NCBI GenBank assembly: GCA_026389635.1
Contig: JAPLHM010000093.1
Span: forward strand, 1 to 7,063
Length of the DNA stretch: 7,063 nt
Direction: 5' to 3'
From: Chloroflexota bacterium
Lineage (GTDB): Bacteria; Chloroflexota; Dehalococcoidia; GIF9; UBA5629
Shown: piece by piece, positions 1 to 6,476 of the stretch
Position numbering within the stretch: the first letter of the stretch is position 1
Layout: the number at the start of each line of letters is the position of its first letter
Notes under the pieces: generated by a model
What the model saw: the letters and a program-made list of their open reading frames with translations, nothing else
What the model was told of the DNA's origin: nothing
Database searches by the model: none
Translations under genes and position numbers: made by a program

Positions 1-1008
1 AAGGTGCACGGACTCAAGGCGGATGTCTCCAGGGGAGATTTCAGGACGGTCATCGGCCTGGTGGGCGATGAGAGCAGGGTGCCCTTTGATAATTTCGCCA
101 TACTGCCCGGCGTCAAGGAGGTGGTCAAAATCGAGACCCCCTACAAGCTGATCAGCCGGGAATACGGCCTCGCGGCCGACGGCAGCGGAGGCATGCGCCG
201 CACCATCGACATAGGCAACATACACATCGGGAACGGCGAACCCATCATCATGGCCGGACCCTGCGCGGTGGAGAATAAAAAACAGCTATTCATGATCGCA
301 GAGGCCATTAAAAAAGCCGGCGCCCACATACTGAGGGGCGGTATATTCAAGCCCAGGAGCTCGGTCCATTCCTTCCAGGGGGTGGGCGGCACAGACCGCA
401 AAGACGCTGAGCAGGCCCTCAAGTGGATGCGCGACGCGGGCAAAGAGTACGGCCTGCCAGTGGTCACCGAGGTCAGGGGCGAGGACCACGTAGACATGGC
501 GGCGGAATATGTCGACATACTGCAGATCGGCTCGCGTAACATGTACAACCAGGACCTGCTGGCCAAGGTCGGCAAAAAGAACAGGCCCATACTGCTCAAA
601 CGCCACTTCGGCGCGGGCATAGAGGAGTTCCTCTCCTTCGCGGACTATATAGCCGCCGAGGGCAACAAGGACATCATACTCTGCGAGCGCGGCATCGTGC
701 CCGTGGGCAAGGGCAAGGAGTACACGCGCTACACGCTCGACATTGCCGCCGTGCCGGTGATCAAGAAGGAAACATACCTGCCCGTGATCATCGACCCCAG
801 TCACGGCACGGGACGGCGCGACCTGATCTTCAGGATGAGCTGCGCGGCCGTGGCCGCCGGCGCCGACGGGCTGATGATCGAAGTGCACTACAACCCCCAG
901 GAGGCCATCGTCGACGGACGCCAGACCATTACACCGGCAGAATTACAGGATATAATAAAGGCCTGCCGGGAAATCCATGGTATGGTATCATCCAGGGCAG
1001 GCAATTGA
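1..1008 (+). CDS. aroF: 3-deoxy-7-phosphoheptulonate (DAHP) synthase, type I-beta with N-terminal ferredoxin-like domain; 5' partial
   Basis: This enzyme condenses phosphoenolpyruvate with erythrose-4-phosphate to give DAHP, the first step of the shikimate pathway, in the cytoplasm. The frame is open through base 1, and the GTG at 4 falls inside a conserved stretch, so the true start lies upstream; I estimate about 20 residues are missing. Counting the first visible codon as 1, residues 1-52 are the rest of the ferredoxin-like (FLD) domain, ending in PYKLISRE. The TIM barrel follows. AGPCAVE (85-91) supplies the metal ligand Cys88, and the other likely ligands are His268 (DPSHGTG), Glu294 (MIEVHYNP) and Asp305 (VDGRQT). 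Lys117/Arg119 in FKPRSS bind substrate phosphate. In Thermotoga-type enzymes the FLD domain mediates Tyr/Phe feedback inhibition, so the same is inferred here. Two segments look unusual: KRHFGAG (200-206) where KRGxxAT is common, and a slightly lengthened loop at 233-240. The family is certain; the symbol aroF is used by convention and aroG would be equally valid. TGA at 1006-1008 ends the gene 17 bases before aroB. Confidence 0.96.
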   Translation, partial: KVHGLKADVSRGDFRTVIGLVGDESRVPFDNFAILPGVKEVVKIETPYKLISREYGLAADGSGGMRRTIDIGNIHIGNGEPIIMAGPCAVENKKQLFMIAEAIKKAGAHILRGGIFKPRSSVHSFQGVGGTDRKDAEQALKWMRDAGKEYGLPVVTEVRGEDHVDMAAEYVDILQIGSRNMYNQDLLAKVGKKNRPILLKRHFGAGIEEFLSFADYIAAEGNKDIILCERGIVPVGKGKEYTRYTLDIAAVPVIKKETYLPVIIDPSHGTGRRDLIFRMSCAAVAAGADGLMIEVHYNPQEAIVDGRQTITPAELQDIIKACREIHGMVSSRAGN

Positions 1009-1025
1009 TAAGGCAGTATTGAAGG
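1009..1025 (+). promoter_or_regulatory. Weak ribosome-binding region before the TTG start of aroB
   Basis: This 17-base spacer is the only non-coding DNA between genes in the window. It holds AAGG at 1010-1013, 12 bases from the TTG codon, and GAAGG at 1021-1025, which touches the codon and is too close for ideal pairing. The in-frame TGA at 1020-1022 forces the start to be at or after 1023, so TTG at 1026 is the only choice that keeps the full N-terminus. Inference: aroB initiates less efficiently than its neighbours and may rely on ribosomes ending the upstream gene. Confidence 0.5.
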
Positions 1026-2111
1026 TTGAGGACAGTAAAGGTCCGGACAGGCGGCAACAAAAGTTACGATGTACGCATCGGTGGCGGCCTGCTGTGCCAG
1101 GCGGGCAGGTGGAACAGGGAAATCTTCCCCGGCCAGATGGCTATTATTATCAGCAACCCGGATGTTGACAGGCTTTACGGCGACATGGTCAGGCAGGGAC
1201 TGGAGAAGGAGGGCTTCAAAACAGTATCGCTGCTGGTGGCCGAGGGCGAGCGGCATAAATCCCTCGACACCGCGGCCAAGCTCTACGCCGGGTTCCAGAA
1301 GGCGCGCGCAGAACGGTTCACTCCCGTGCTGGCTCTGGGAGGCGGTGTAATCGGCGACCTGGCGGGGTTCGTGGCTGCCACCTATATGAGGGGACTGCCC
1401 CTGGTGGCCCTGCCCACCACCCTGCTGGCGCAGGTTGACAGCAGCCTGGGAGGGAAAACGGCCGTGGATCACGGTCCCGTGAAAAATAATATAGGCGTCT
1501 TCCATCATCCAGGACTGGTTATCGCAGACACCTTTACGCTGGGCAGCCTGCCGCAGGACGAGGTCAGCAACGGCCTGGCCGAGGTAATCAAGTACGGGAT
1601 GATAACTGACAGGCCCTTTTTCAACCTGCTTGAGAAGAACATAGCCGGCATCCGTGCCCTCGAGGACCAACTGATAGAGGACGTGGTGCAGCGCTGCGTA
1701 TACATCAAGGCGCGCATCGTGGAAAAAGATGAGCGGGACAACGGGCTGAGAAATACACTGAACTTCGGCCATACCATAGGCCACGCCATAGAGGCTGCCT
1801 CCGATTTCAGGATAAAGCACGGCCAGGCGGTGGCGGTAGGGATGGTCAAAGCCTCTGCCATCTCCAACCGGATGGGAATTTTCCCGTCCAAGGACCTGGC
1901 CAGGTTAAAGGACCTGCTGCTGCGGGCGGGACTGCCGGTGCGCATGCCCCCGGTGGACATGGCCAGGGTGCTTCTCGCCATGGACCACGATAAAAAAGTG
2001 GTCGACGGCAAGACCAGGTTCATCTTGCCGAGAAGGATAGGCCGCGTATTTATCTCAAGTGACGTCAGCTTCGCGCTGGCCATAGAGGTAATGGAGAGTG
2101 ATAATGGATAA
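1026..2111 (+). CDS. aroB: 3-dehydroquinate synthase
   Basis: AroB converts DAHP to 3-dehydroquinate using bound NAD+ and a divalent metal, usually Zn or Co; it is the second step of the pathway. The 361-residue product has the normal family length. The NAD-binding signature GGGVIGD is at 105-111, followed by PTTLLAQVDSSLGGKT (130-145), the most diagnostic block of the family. The predicted metal ligands are all present: Glu186 in GLAEVIKYG, His249 in FGHTIGH and His265 in KHGQAV; His253 is the neighbouring catalytic histidine. The HGQ triplet is HGE in most homologues. The start is TTG at 1026: an in-frame TGA at 1020-1022 rules out anything earlier, and the next in-frame ATG would delete a conserved strand. 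Shine-Dalgarno support is weak (AAGG at 1010-1013, or GAAGG directly against the codon). The 3' end overlaps aroD by 8 bases. Confidence 0.97.
   Translation: MRTVKVRTGGNKSYDVRIGGGLLCQAGRWNREIFPGQMAIIISNPDVDRLYGDMVRQGLEKEGFKTVSLLVAEGERHKSLDTAAKLYAGFQKARAERFTPVLALGGGVIGDLAGFVAATYMRGLPLVALPTTLLAQVDSSLGGKTAVDHGPVKNNIGVFHHPGLVIADTFTLGSLPQDEVSNGLAEVIKYGMITDRPFFNLLEKNIAGIRALEDQLIEDVVQRCVYIKARIVEKDERDNGLRNTLNFGHTIGHAIEAASDFRIKHGQAVAVGMVKASAISNRMGIFPSKDLARLKDLLLRAGLPVRMPPVDMARVLLAMDHDKKVVDGKTRFILPRRIGRVFISSDVSFALAIEVMESDNG
2085..2097 (+). promoter_or_regulatory. Two overlapping Shine-Dalgarno candidates for aroD
   Basis: GAGG at 2085-2088 is spaced for the GTG at 2098, and GGAGA at 2093-2097 is spaced for the ATG at 2104. 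Both lie inside the last codons of aroB. The ATG start is preferred because ATG is the stronger codon and the homologous N-termini I recall begin just before the KPKICAVI strand. The choice changes the protein by only two residues. Confidence 0.5.
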
Positions 2112-2760
2112 GCCTAAAATCTGTGCAGTGATCGTGAGCGATGACGCGGAAGCTGTCAAAAAGGCAGAGGTGCTGGCAGATATGCTGGAGCTGCGCATGG
2201 ACCTGGTGGGCAGCGGCTGGCAGGAGCTGGCCCGGCGCCTGCACAAGCCCTGGATAGCTACTATGCGGGACAGCGCGCACCGCGGCAAGTTCACCGGCAG
2301 CGAGGAAGAGCGCGTTAACGAGTTGATGCAGGCGGTTAAACTGGGGGCCTATATCATAGATGTTGAGTTAGACTGTCCGGCGCTGGAAGACGTGGTGAAA
2401 AGCATAAAGGGCAGAGCCAGGTGCATGGTCTCATATCACAACTGGGATGGCACGCCTAACCTTGAGCAGTTATCGGTCACGGTGCAGCGCCAGCTTGCCG
2501 CGGGCGCCGAAATCTGCAAGGTTGTGACCATGGCCAGGAACGTCTACGATAACCTGGCGGTGCTCAAGCTAATAGGGCTCTTTCCGTGGATCGATTTAAT
2601 CTCCTTCGCTATGGGACCGGTGGGGGCCCTCAGTCGCGTCCTCTCACCGCTGGCAGGCGGCTACCTGACCTACGCCTCGATGGACGAGGACAGCGGCTCC
2701 GCCCCCGGTCAAATGAGCGTCGATGCCCTGCGCAAGATATACAGGATGATATCCTTATGA
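2104..2760 (+). CDS. aroD: 3-dehydroquinate dehydratase, type I
   Basis: AroD removes water from 3-dehydroquinate to give 3-dehydroshikimate by a Schiff-base mechanism (syn elimination). The 218-residue product is short but within the range of the type I family, a compact TIM barrel. Visible catalytic features, numbered from the ATG at 2104, are Glu29 and Arg31 in LELRMD, Glu88 in IIDVELD, His112 in VSYHNWDGTP (general acid/base), the Schiff-base lysine Lys139 in EICKVVTMA, Arg178 in GALSRVLSP, and Ser199/Gln203 in the SAPGQM lid. This is unlike the small flavodoxin-like type II enzyme (aroQ). The start is ambiguous. An in-frame GTG at 2098 would add Met-Ile; it has GAGG at 2085-2088 nine bases upstream. 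The ATG at 2104 has GGAGA at 2093-2097 and is preferred. The gene overlaps aroB by 8 bases (14 with the GTG) and aroE by 4. Confidence 0.96.
   Translation: MDKPKICAVIVSDDAEAVKKAEVLADMLELRMDLVGSGWQELARRLHKPWIATMRDSAHRGKFTGSEEERVNELMQAVKLGAYIIDVELDCPALEDVVKSIKGRARCMVSYHNWDGTPNLEQLSVTVQRQLAAGAEICKVVTMARNVYDNLAVLKLIGLFPWIDLISFAMGPVGALSRVLSPLAGGYLTYASMDEDSGSAPGQMSVDALRKIYRMISL
2743..2756 (+). promoter_or_regulatory. aroE ribosome-binding site inside a short hairpin
   Basis: AGGA at 2743-2746 is the Shine-Dalgarno for the aroE ATG at 2757 (10-base spacing). It is the 5' arm of a perfect 5-bp inverted repeat, AGGAT (2743-2747) against ATCCT (2751-2755), with a three-base GAT loop. The repeat lies in the last sense codons of aroD, just before the ATGA stop/start overlap. 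If it forms in mRNA it would mask the site until ribosomes translating aroD open it, which fits translational coupling. It is short, so chance is a real alternative. Confidence 0.35.
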
Positions 2761-3629
2761 AAGGTACGGCAATCGGCGGCAAAACAAGGATATGCGGCGT
2801 AATGGGGGACCCGGTGGCACACAGCGTATCCCCGGCCATGCACAACGCCGCGTTCCGTGAACTGGGCCTTGACTACGCATACCTGCCGTTCAATGTCGGC
2901 GCAGACGGTCTGGCCGGGGCGGTGGAGGGCATGCGGGCGCTCAACATGGTCGGCATGAACGTCACCATCCCGCACAAGGTAGCAGTGATCCCGCTGCTGG
3001 ACGAGGTCGACCCCCTGGCGCAGCAGATCGGCGCCGTCAACGTCATCCACAATAAAGGCGGTAGGCTAATTGGCAGCAACACCGATGCAGAGGGCTTCCT
3101 GCGCCTGCTGGAAGGGCACGGCATCCAGGCGCGGGGTATGCGCGTGGCGGTGTTTGGCGCCGGAGGCGCCGCCAGGGCCGTCTGCTTCGCCCTTGCCTCC
3201 CGTGGCGCGGAGATCACCATTTTAAACAGGACTGCTGACAAAGCGGCAGGTTGTGCCGCGGAGATGGCGGAGCGCACAGGACGCGCATTTGAAGCGCTGG
3301 AGACGAATCCCGCCAACCTTGCCCGGGCCCTGGCAAAGGCCGATCTGCTGGTCAACGCCACCAGTATCGGAATGGCGCCCGGCGCGGATAAGAGTCCCGT
3401 CAGCCGTGAATTGCTCGATCGCAGGCACACCGTGGTGGATATCGTATATAATCCCATCAAAACCATGCTGGTGAGAGACGCAGAGAAAGCCGGGGCCGTG
3501 ACTATTGGTGGACTGGATATGCTGGCGTGGCAGGGGGCACTGGCCTTCGAGATATGGACAGGCCGGGCAGCGCCGTTCGACGTGATGCGCAGGGCGGCGG
3601 CCAGGGCGGTGAAGAGCCATGAAGAGTAA
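2757..3629 (+). CDS. aroE: Shikimate dehydrogenase (NADP+)
   Basis: AroE reduces 3-dehydroshikimate to shikimate with NADPH, the fourth step. The product is 290 residues, slightly longer than the roughly 270-280 typical of the family. In the N-terminal substrate domain, Ser23 and Ser25 in HSVSP contact the shikimate carboxylate; Lys74 in NVTIPHK and Asp110 in NTDAEGF form the catalytic Lys-Asp pair, and Asn95 sits in GAVNV. The Rossmann domain shows GAGGAAR (134-140) and NRT (157-159), a motif that selects NADP over NAD. NATSIGM (200-206), Tyr231 in DIVYNP and Gln259 in GLDMLAWQ complete the substrate pocket. The frame is open back to 2586, but the ATG at 2757 is chosen because it forms an ATGA overlap with the aroD stop and gives a normal N-terminus. 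A YdiB-like quinate/shikimate enzyme cannot be excluded by motif alone, but the operon makes AroE the natural call. The 3' end overlaps aroK by 11 bases. Confidence 0.96.
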   Translation: MKGTAIGGKTRICGVMGDPVAHSVSPAMHNAAFRELGLDYAYLPFNVGADGLAGAVEGMRALNMVGMNVTIPHKVAVIPLLDEVDPLAQQIGAVNVIHNKGGRLIGSNTDAEGFLRLLEGHGIQARGMRVAVFGAGGAARAVCFALASRGAEITILNRTADKAAGCAAEMAERTGRAFEALETNPANLARALAKADLLVNATSIGMAPGADKSPVSRELLDRRHTVVDIVYNPIKTMLVRDAEKAGAVTIGGLDMLAWQGALAFEIWTGRAAPFDVMRRAAARAVKSHEE

Positions 3630-4161
3630 TGTCGCCTTGATCGGTTTCATGGGCGCCGGCAAGTCCGCCGTGGGCAGGGCACTGGCGGCTGCCGCTAAAA
3701 TGGATTTCATCGACCTGGACGCCGTGATCGAGGAAAAGGCAGGCAGGTCGATCACCGAGATATTTGCCCGCGAGGGGGAACCCGTCTTCCGGCGCATTGA
3801 AGCCGCAATCACCGCTGACGCTGCCGGCAGGGAGAACACGGTCATAGCCTGCGGCGGGGGAGTGGTTCTCGACCAGGCCAATATCGAGGCGCTCGGGTGT
3901 AACGCTGTGATCATCTACCTGTCGGCCGATCCGTCCGTCATGTTGCGCCGCGTATTGAACAGCCCTGAAAAGCGTCCCCTGCTGCAGATGATTGATCCGG
4001 CGGCAGCCATGGACGGCCTGCTTAAACATAGAAAACCCCTGTATGAGGCGGCGGCCGACCTTACAGTAAATACTTCAGACCTTGATATAGACAGCGTGGT
4101 GCAAAATATACTCGCGGAGATGAGGAAGGATGAGAGTTTCAATTTCCCAAAGCGTGATTAG
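3619..4161 (+). CDS. aroK: Shikimate kinase
   Basis: AroK phosphorylates the 3-hydroxyl of shikimate with ATP, the fifth step. The 180-residue protein is a small P-loop NMP-kinase-like enzyme of usual length. The Walker A motif GFMGAGKS is at 9-16. Asp32 and Asp34 (IDLDAVIEE) bind Mg2+ and shikimate, Arg58 in FRRIE and the glycine cluster CGGGVV (78-83) form the shikimate site, Arg119 in KRPLL belongs to the ATP lid, and Arg138 in HRKPLYEAAAD completes the binding pocket. The HRxPLYxxxAD ending separates it from gluconate kinase. The ATG at 3619 lies inside the end of aroE, preceded by GGTGA at 3608-3612, which matches the distal part of a Shine-Dalgarno site. The last dozen residues form a charged tail (ending PKRD) that overlaps the aroA start by 32 bases in another frame. 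Confidence 0.96.
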   Translation: MKSNVALIGFMGAGKSAVGRALAAAAKMDFIDLDAVIEEKAGRSITEIFAREGEPVFRRIEAAITADAAGRENTVIACGGGVVLDQANIEALGCNAVIIYLSADPSVMLRRVLNSPEKRPLLQMIDPAAAMDGLLKHRKPLYEAAADLTVNTSDLDIDSVVQNILAEMRKDESFNFPKRD

Positions 4162-5395
4162 CGGCAGGGTGGCGGCGCCGTCTTCCAAGAGCTATACCCT
4201 GCGCGGCCTGATGTGCGCCGCCCTGGCCGGCGGCCTGAGCGAAATCGAGCGCCCGCTATATGCCGACGATACTGAAGCCGGATGCGACGTCCTTCAAAAG
4301 ATAGGTGTAGGGATATATGAGAAGGGCACTTCCTGGATAGTCAGCGGGGGCAACTTCCGCCGGCCTGATTCAGAGCTCTTCTGCCGCAACTCGGCCGGCA
4401 CCCTGCGCTTCATGACGGCCGTGTGTTCACTGGTCCCGGGCACCTGCCGGCTGACGGCCGGACTGTCTTTATCCAGGAGGCCCATCGCGCCGCTCGTGGT
4501 AGCCCTCAGACAACTTGGCGTGAACTGCACCATGGAGGGCGGCACCGCACTGGTAACCGTCGAAGGGGGGCTGTTGAAAGGTGGCTCAGCAGAGTTGCCG
4601 GGCGATGTCAGCTCACAGCTTGTATCCGCCCTGCTCTTTATTGCCCCCAGGGCCGCACAGGGCATGACCATCAATCTGACGCCGCCGGTGGAATCGAGGC
4701 CCTACATCCAGATGACTCTTGACTGCATGAAAAAATTCGGCATCAGGGTGGATCACAGCCCCGATTATATGAAATTCACGGTCAAGCCCCAGCTATACAA
4801 GCCTGCCCGCTACCGGGCAGAAGGGGACTGGTCGTCGGCGTCATACCTGCTTTCGCTGGGCGCTTTGGCAGGGGAAGTTTACGTGTCGAACCTTAGCAGG
4901 GACAGCCTCCAGGCGGACAGGGAGATCTCGGCCTTCCTGTCTCTCATGGGAGCAGATTTACGGTCCGGCGGCGACTATGTAAGGGCTAAAAAGTCGCAAC
5001 TCAAGGCCCTCAAGGCTGACCTGTCCAACTGCATCGACCTGCTGCCGACGGTGGCGGCGCTGGCCGCCGCGGCACAGGGCGAGAGCATACTGAGCGGCAT
5101 CAGCCGCGCCAGGCTGAAGGAATCCGATAGGGTGGCAGCCGTGAAGGAGGGCCTCAAAGGGATGGGCATACCGGTCAGGGAGGAAAGGGACGCCATGCAC
5201 ATCACCGGGGGCAGACCGTCAGGCGGCGTCATCGATTCGAAGGGCGACCACAGGATCGCCATGGCCTTCAGCATGCTGGGCGTGCTGGCGGGAAACACGG
5301 TAATAGAGGGCGCTGAATGCGTCTCCAAGACATACCCTGATTTCTGGAAGGTACTAAAAAGCCTGGGAGGGGAGGTGGTATTAGATGGGCAATAG
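4130..5395 (+). CDS. aroA: 3-phosphoshikimate 1-carboxyvinyltransferase (EPSP synthase)
   Basis: AroA transfers the enolpyruvyl group of PEP to shikimate-3-phosphate to form EPSP; it is the target of glyphosate. The 421 residues match the usual two-domain family length. Visible active-site residues are Lys20, Ser21 and Arg25 in SSKSYTLR, Arg93 in the PEP loop, Arg117 in SRRPIAPL, Ser161-Ser162-Gln163 in GDVSSQ, Tyr192 in SRPYIQ, Asp303 in CIDLLPTVAA, Glu331 and Arg334 in KESDR, Arg375 in GDHRIAMAF, and Lys400 in CVSKTYPDFW. The loop at 87-94 reads NSAGTLRF. By ungapped alignment with E. coli NAGTAMRP, Ala89 takes the place of Gly96, Gly90 of Thr97 and Phe94 of Pro101, which is unusual (see findings). 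MurA is excluded by the KESDR and GDHRIAMAF motifs and the absence of the MurA cysteine loop. The ATG at 4130 follows GGAG (4116-4119) and GAGG (4122-4125) inside aroK. The 3' end overlaps aroC by 11 bases. Confidence 0.97.
   Translation: MRVSISQSVISGRVAAPSSKSYTLRGLMCAALAGGLSEIERPLYADDTEAGCDVLQKIGVGIYEKGTSWIVSGGNFRRPDSELFCRNSAGTLRFMTAVCSLVPGTCRLTAGLSLSRRPIAPLVVALRQLGVNCTMEGGTALVTVEGGLLKGGSAELPGDVSSQLVSALLFIAPRAAQGMTINLTPPVESRPYIQMTLDCMKKFGIRVDHSPDYMKFTVKPQLYKPARYRAEGDWSSASYLLSLGALAGEVYVSNLSRDSLQADREISAFLSLMGADLRSGGDYVRAKKSQLKALKADLSNCIDLLPTVAALAAAAQGESILSGISRARLKESDRVAAVKEGLKGMGIPVREERDAMHITGGRPSGGVIDSKGDHRIAMAFSMLGVLAGNTVIEGAECVSKTYPDFWKVLKSLGGEVVLDGQ
5371..5377 (+). promoter_or_regulatory. 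Strong Shine-Dalgarno site for aroC
   Basis: GGAGGTG, a near-complete anti-16S match within a longer purine run, lies in the last codons of aroA with 7-9 bases to the ATG at 5385. It fixes the aroC start and is one of the two strongest ribosome-binding sites in the window, with that of pheA. Confidence 0.7.
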
Positions 5396-6476
5396 TTTGG
5401 GCACACGGTTCGTCGTAACCAGCTTCGGGGAGAGCCACGGCAGGTGCGTGGGCGTTGTAGTTGACGGATGCCCGGCGGGACTGCCCATCGGGTTGGACGA
5501 GATACAGGCTGAGGTGGACAGGCGCAAACCGCAGAGCAGCGCCGGTGGCACCGGGCGCAGGGAAGAGGACAGGGTGGAAGTGCTCTCGGGCATCTTGAAC
5601 GGCACTTCCACCGGCGCGCCCATCTGCATGCTGGCCTGGAACAAGGACGCCGATTCCAGCGCCTACGGGGAGATTGTTAACGTTCCCAGGCCGGGGCACG
5701 CCGATTACACAGCCTTTCTGAAATACGGCAAGTACACTGATTTCCGCGGCGGTGGCAGGTTCTCCGGGCGTATAACCGCCGGCTTCGTCATGGCGGGCGC
5801 CATCGCCAGGAAGCTGCTGGCCCTATCCGGCGTCGAGATTATCGCGCATACGCTACAGGTAGGGGATATCAAGGCCAACCCGCACCCTGCCGATATCACG
5901 AGAAAGAACGTCGACAGGAACGCGGTGAAATGCGCGGACCCGGTGGCGGCGAGGAAAATGATAAGACTTATTCAATCAGTACAAAAGGAAGCGGACAGCA
6001 TCGGCGGCATTGTGGAAGTGCTGGCCCTCAACGTACCCGGCGGACTGGGGGAGCCCGTCTTCGATACACTGGAGGGAGAGCTGGTCAAAGCCTTCTTCGC
6101 CATACCAGCCGCCAGGGGAGTGGAGTTCGGCTCCGGCTTCACGGCGGCAGCCATGAAAGGCTCACAGCACAATGACCTCTTCAGCATGCGGGACAAAAAG
6201 CTGGTCACACTGACCAACCATGCAGGCGGTGTCTCAGGCGGGTTGAGCAACGGCATGCCCATCGTGGCGCGGGTGGCGTTCAAGCCCACGGCTTCCATAG
6301 GCAAAAGCCAGAAAACGGTTAACATAGAGACGGGCAAAAGGGTCGATTTATCAGTAAAAGGCAGGCACGACAGTTGCATCGTGCCGAGGGCGGCGCCGGT
6401 GGTGGAAGCCATGATGGCAGTAGTGCTGTGCGACTTCGCGCTGAGGGCCGGAATCACGGGGAGGATAATCAAGTGA
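5385..6476 (+). CDS. aroC: Chorismate synthase
   Basis: AroC eliminates phosphate from EPSP to give chorismate, the branch point for Phe, Tyr, Trp and folate; it needs reduced FMN although the reaction is redox-neutral. The product is 363 residues, normal for the bacterial family. The N-terminal signature GESHG (15-19) carries His18, PRPGHADY (101-108) carries the second conserved histidine His105, and FRGGGRFSGR (120-129) is the FMN/EPSP arginine block. NHAGGVSGGLSNG (278-290) and GRHDSC (326-331) are the other family blocks. The second signature reads RFSGRIT where RASARET is most common. No flavin reductase domain is present, so FMN must be reduced by another cellular source. The start is fixed by GGAGG at 5371-5375. 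The gene overlaps aroA by 11 bases and pheA by 4 (GTGA). Confidence 0.97.
   Translation: MGNSLGTRFVVTSFGESHGRCVGVVVDGCPAGLPIGLDEIQAEVDRRKPQSSAGGTGRREEDRVEVLSGILNGTSTGAPICMLAWNKDADSSAYGEIVNVPRPGHADYTAFLKYGKYTDFRGGGRFSGRITAGFVMAGAIARKLLALSGVEIIAHTLQVGDIKANPHPADITRKNVDRNAVKCADPVAARKMIRLIQSVQKEADSIGGIVEVLALNVPGGLGEPVFDTLEGELVKAFFAIPAARGVEFGSGFTAAAMKGSQHNDLFSMRDKKLVTLTNHAGGVSGGLSNGMPIVARVAFKPTASIGKSQKTVNIETGKRVDLSVKGRHDSCIVPRAAPVVEAMMAVVLCDFALRAGITGRIIK
6460..6464 (+). promoter_or_regulatory. Shine-Dalgarno site deciding the GTG start of pheA
   Basis: GGAGG inside the last codons of aroC lies 8 bases before the GTG at 6473. This ideal spacing supports GTG as the start, together with the GTGA overlap with the aroC stop and the fact that the chorismate mutase helix begins at once with SLEDLRGNID. 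Confidence 0.7.

Noticed and set aside
286..888. 200-codon minus-strand frame opposite the DAHP synthase gene
   Set aside because: Its product is rich in His, Val and Ala with no recognisable fold. It is a shadow of the conserved catalytic barrel on the other strand.
977..1168. Small plus-strand frame across the aroF-aroB junction
   Set aside because: It runs out of frame through conserved parts of both genes and has no recognisable product.
888..1820. Long open frame on the minus strand (310 codons) opposite aroB, extending over the aroF end
   Set aside because: It lies antisense to strongly conserved AroB and DAHP synthase sequence, resembles no family, and is of the kind expected opposite GC-rich codons.
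2586..2756. Possible longer N-terminus for AroE from the upstream open frame
   Set aside because: The extension would overlap 171 bases of the conserved end of aroD and adds an Arg/Pro-rich segment not found in the family. The ATG at 2757 has the coupled ATGA overlap.
3611..3626. GAAGAG direct repeat around the aroK start codon
   Set aside because: Two six-base copies in purine-rich coding sequence are expected by chance and match no known site.
3222..4029. Minus-strand frames opposite aroE and aroK
   Set aside because: They span the junction of two well-supported genes, show no motif and have no convincing ribosome-binding site.
4130..5395. Alternative call of MurA for the EPSP synthase gene
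   Set aside because: The KSYTLR, KESDR and GDHRIAMAF motifs and the position between aroK and aroC fit AroA. The catalytic cysteine loop of MurA is absent.
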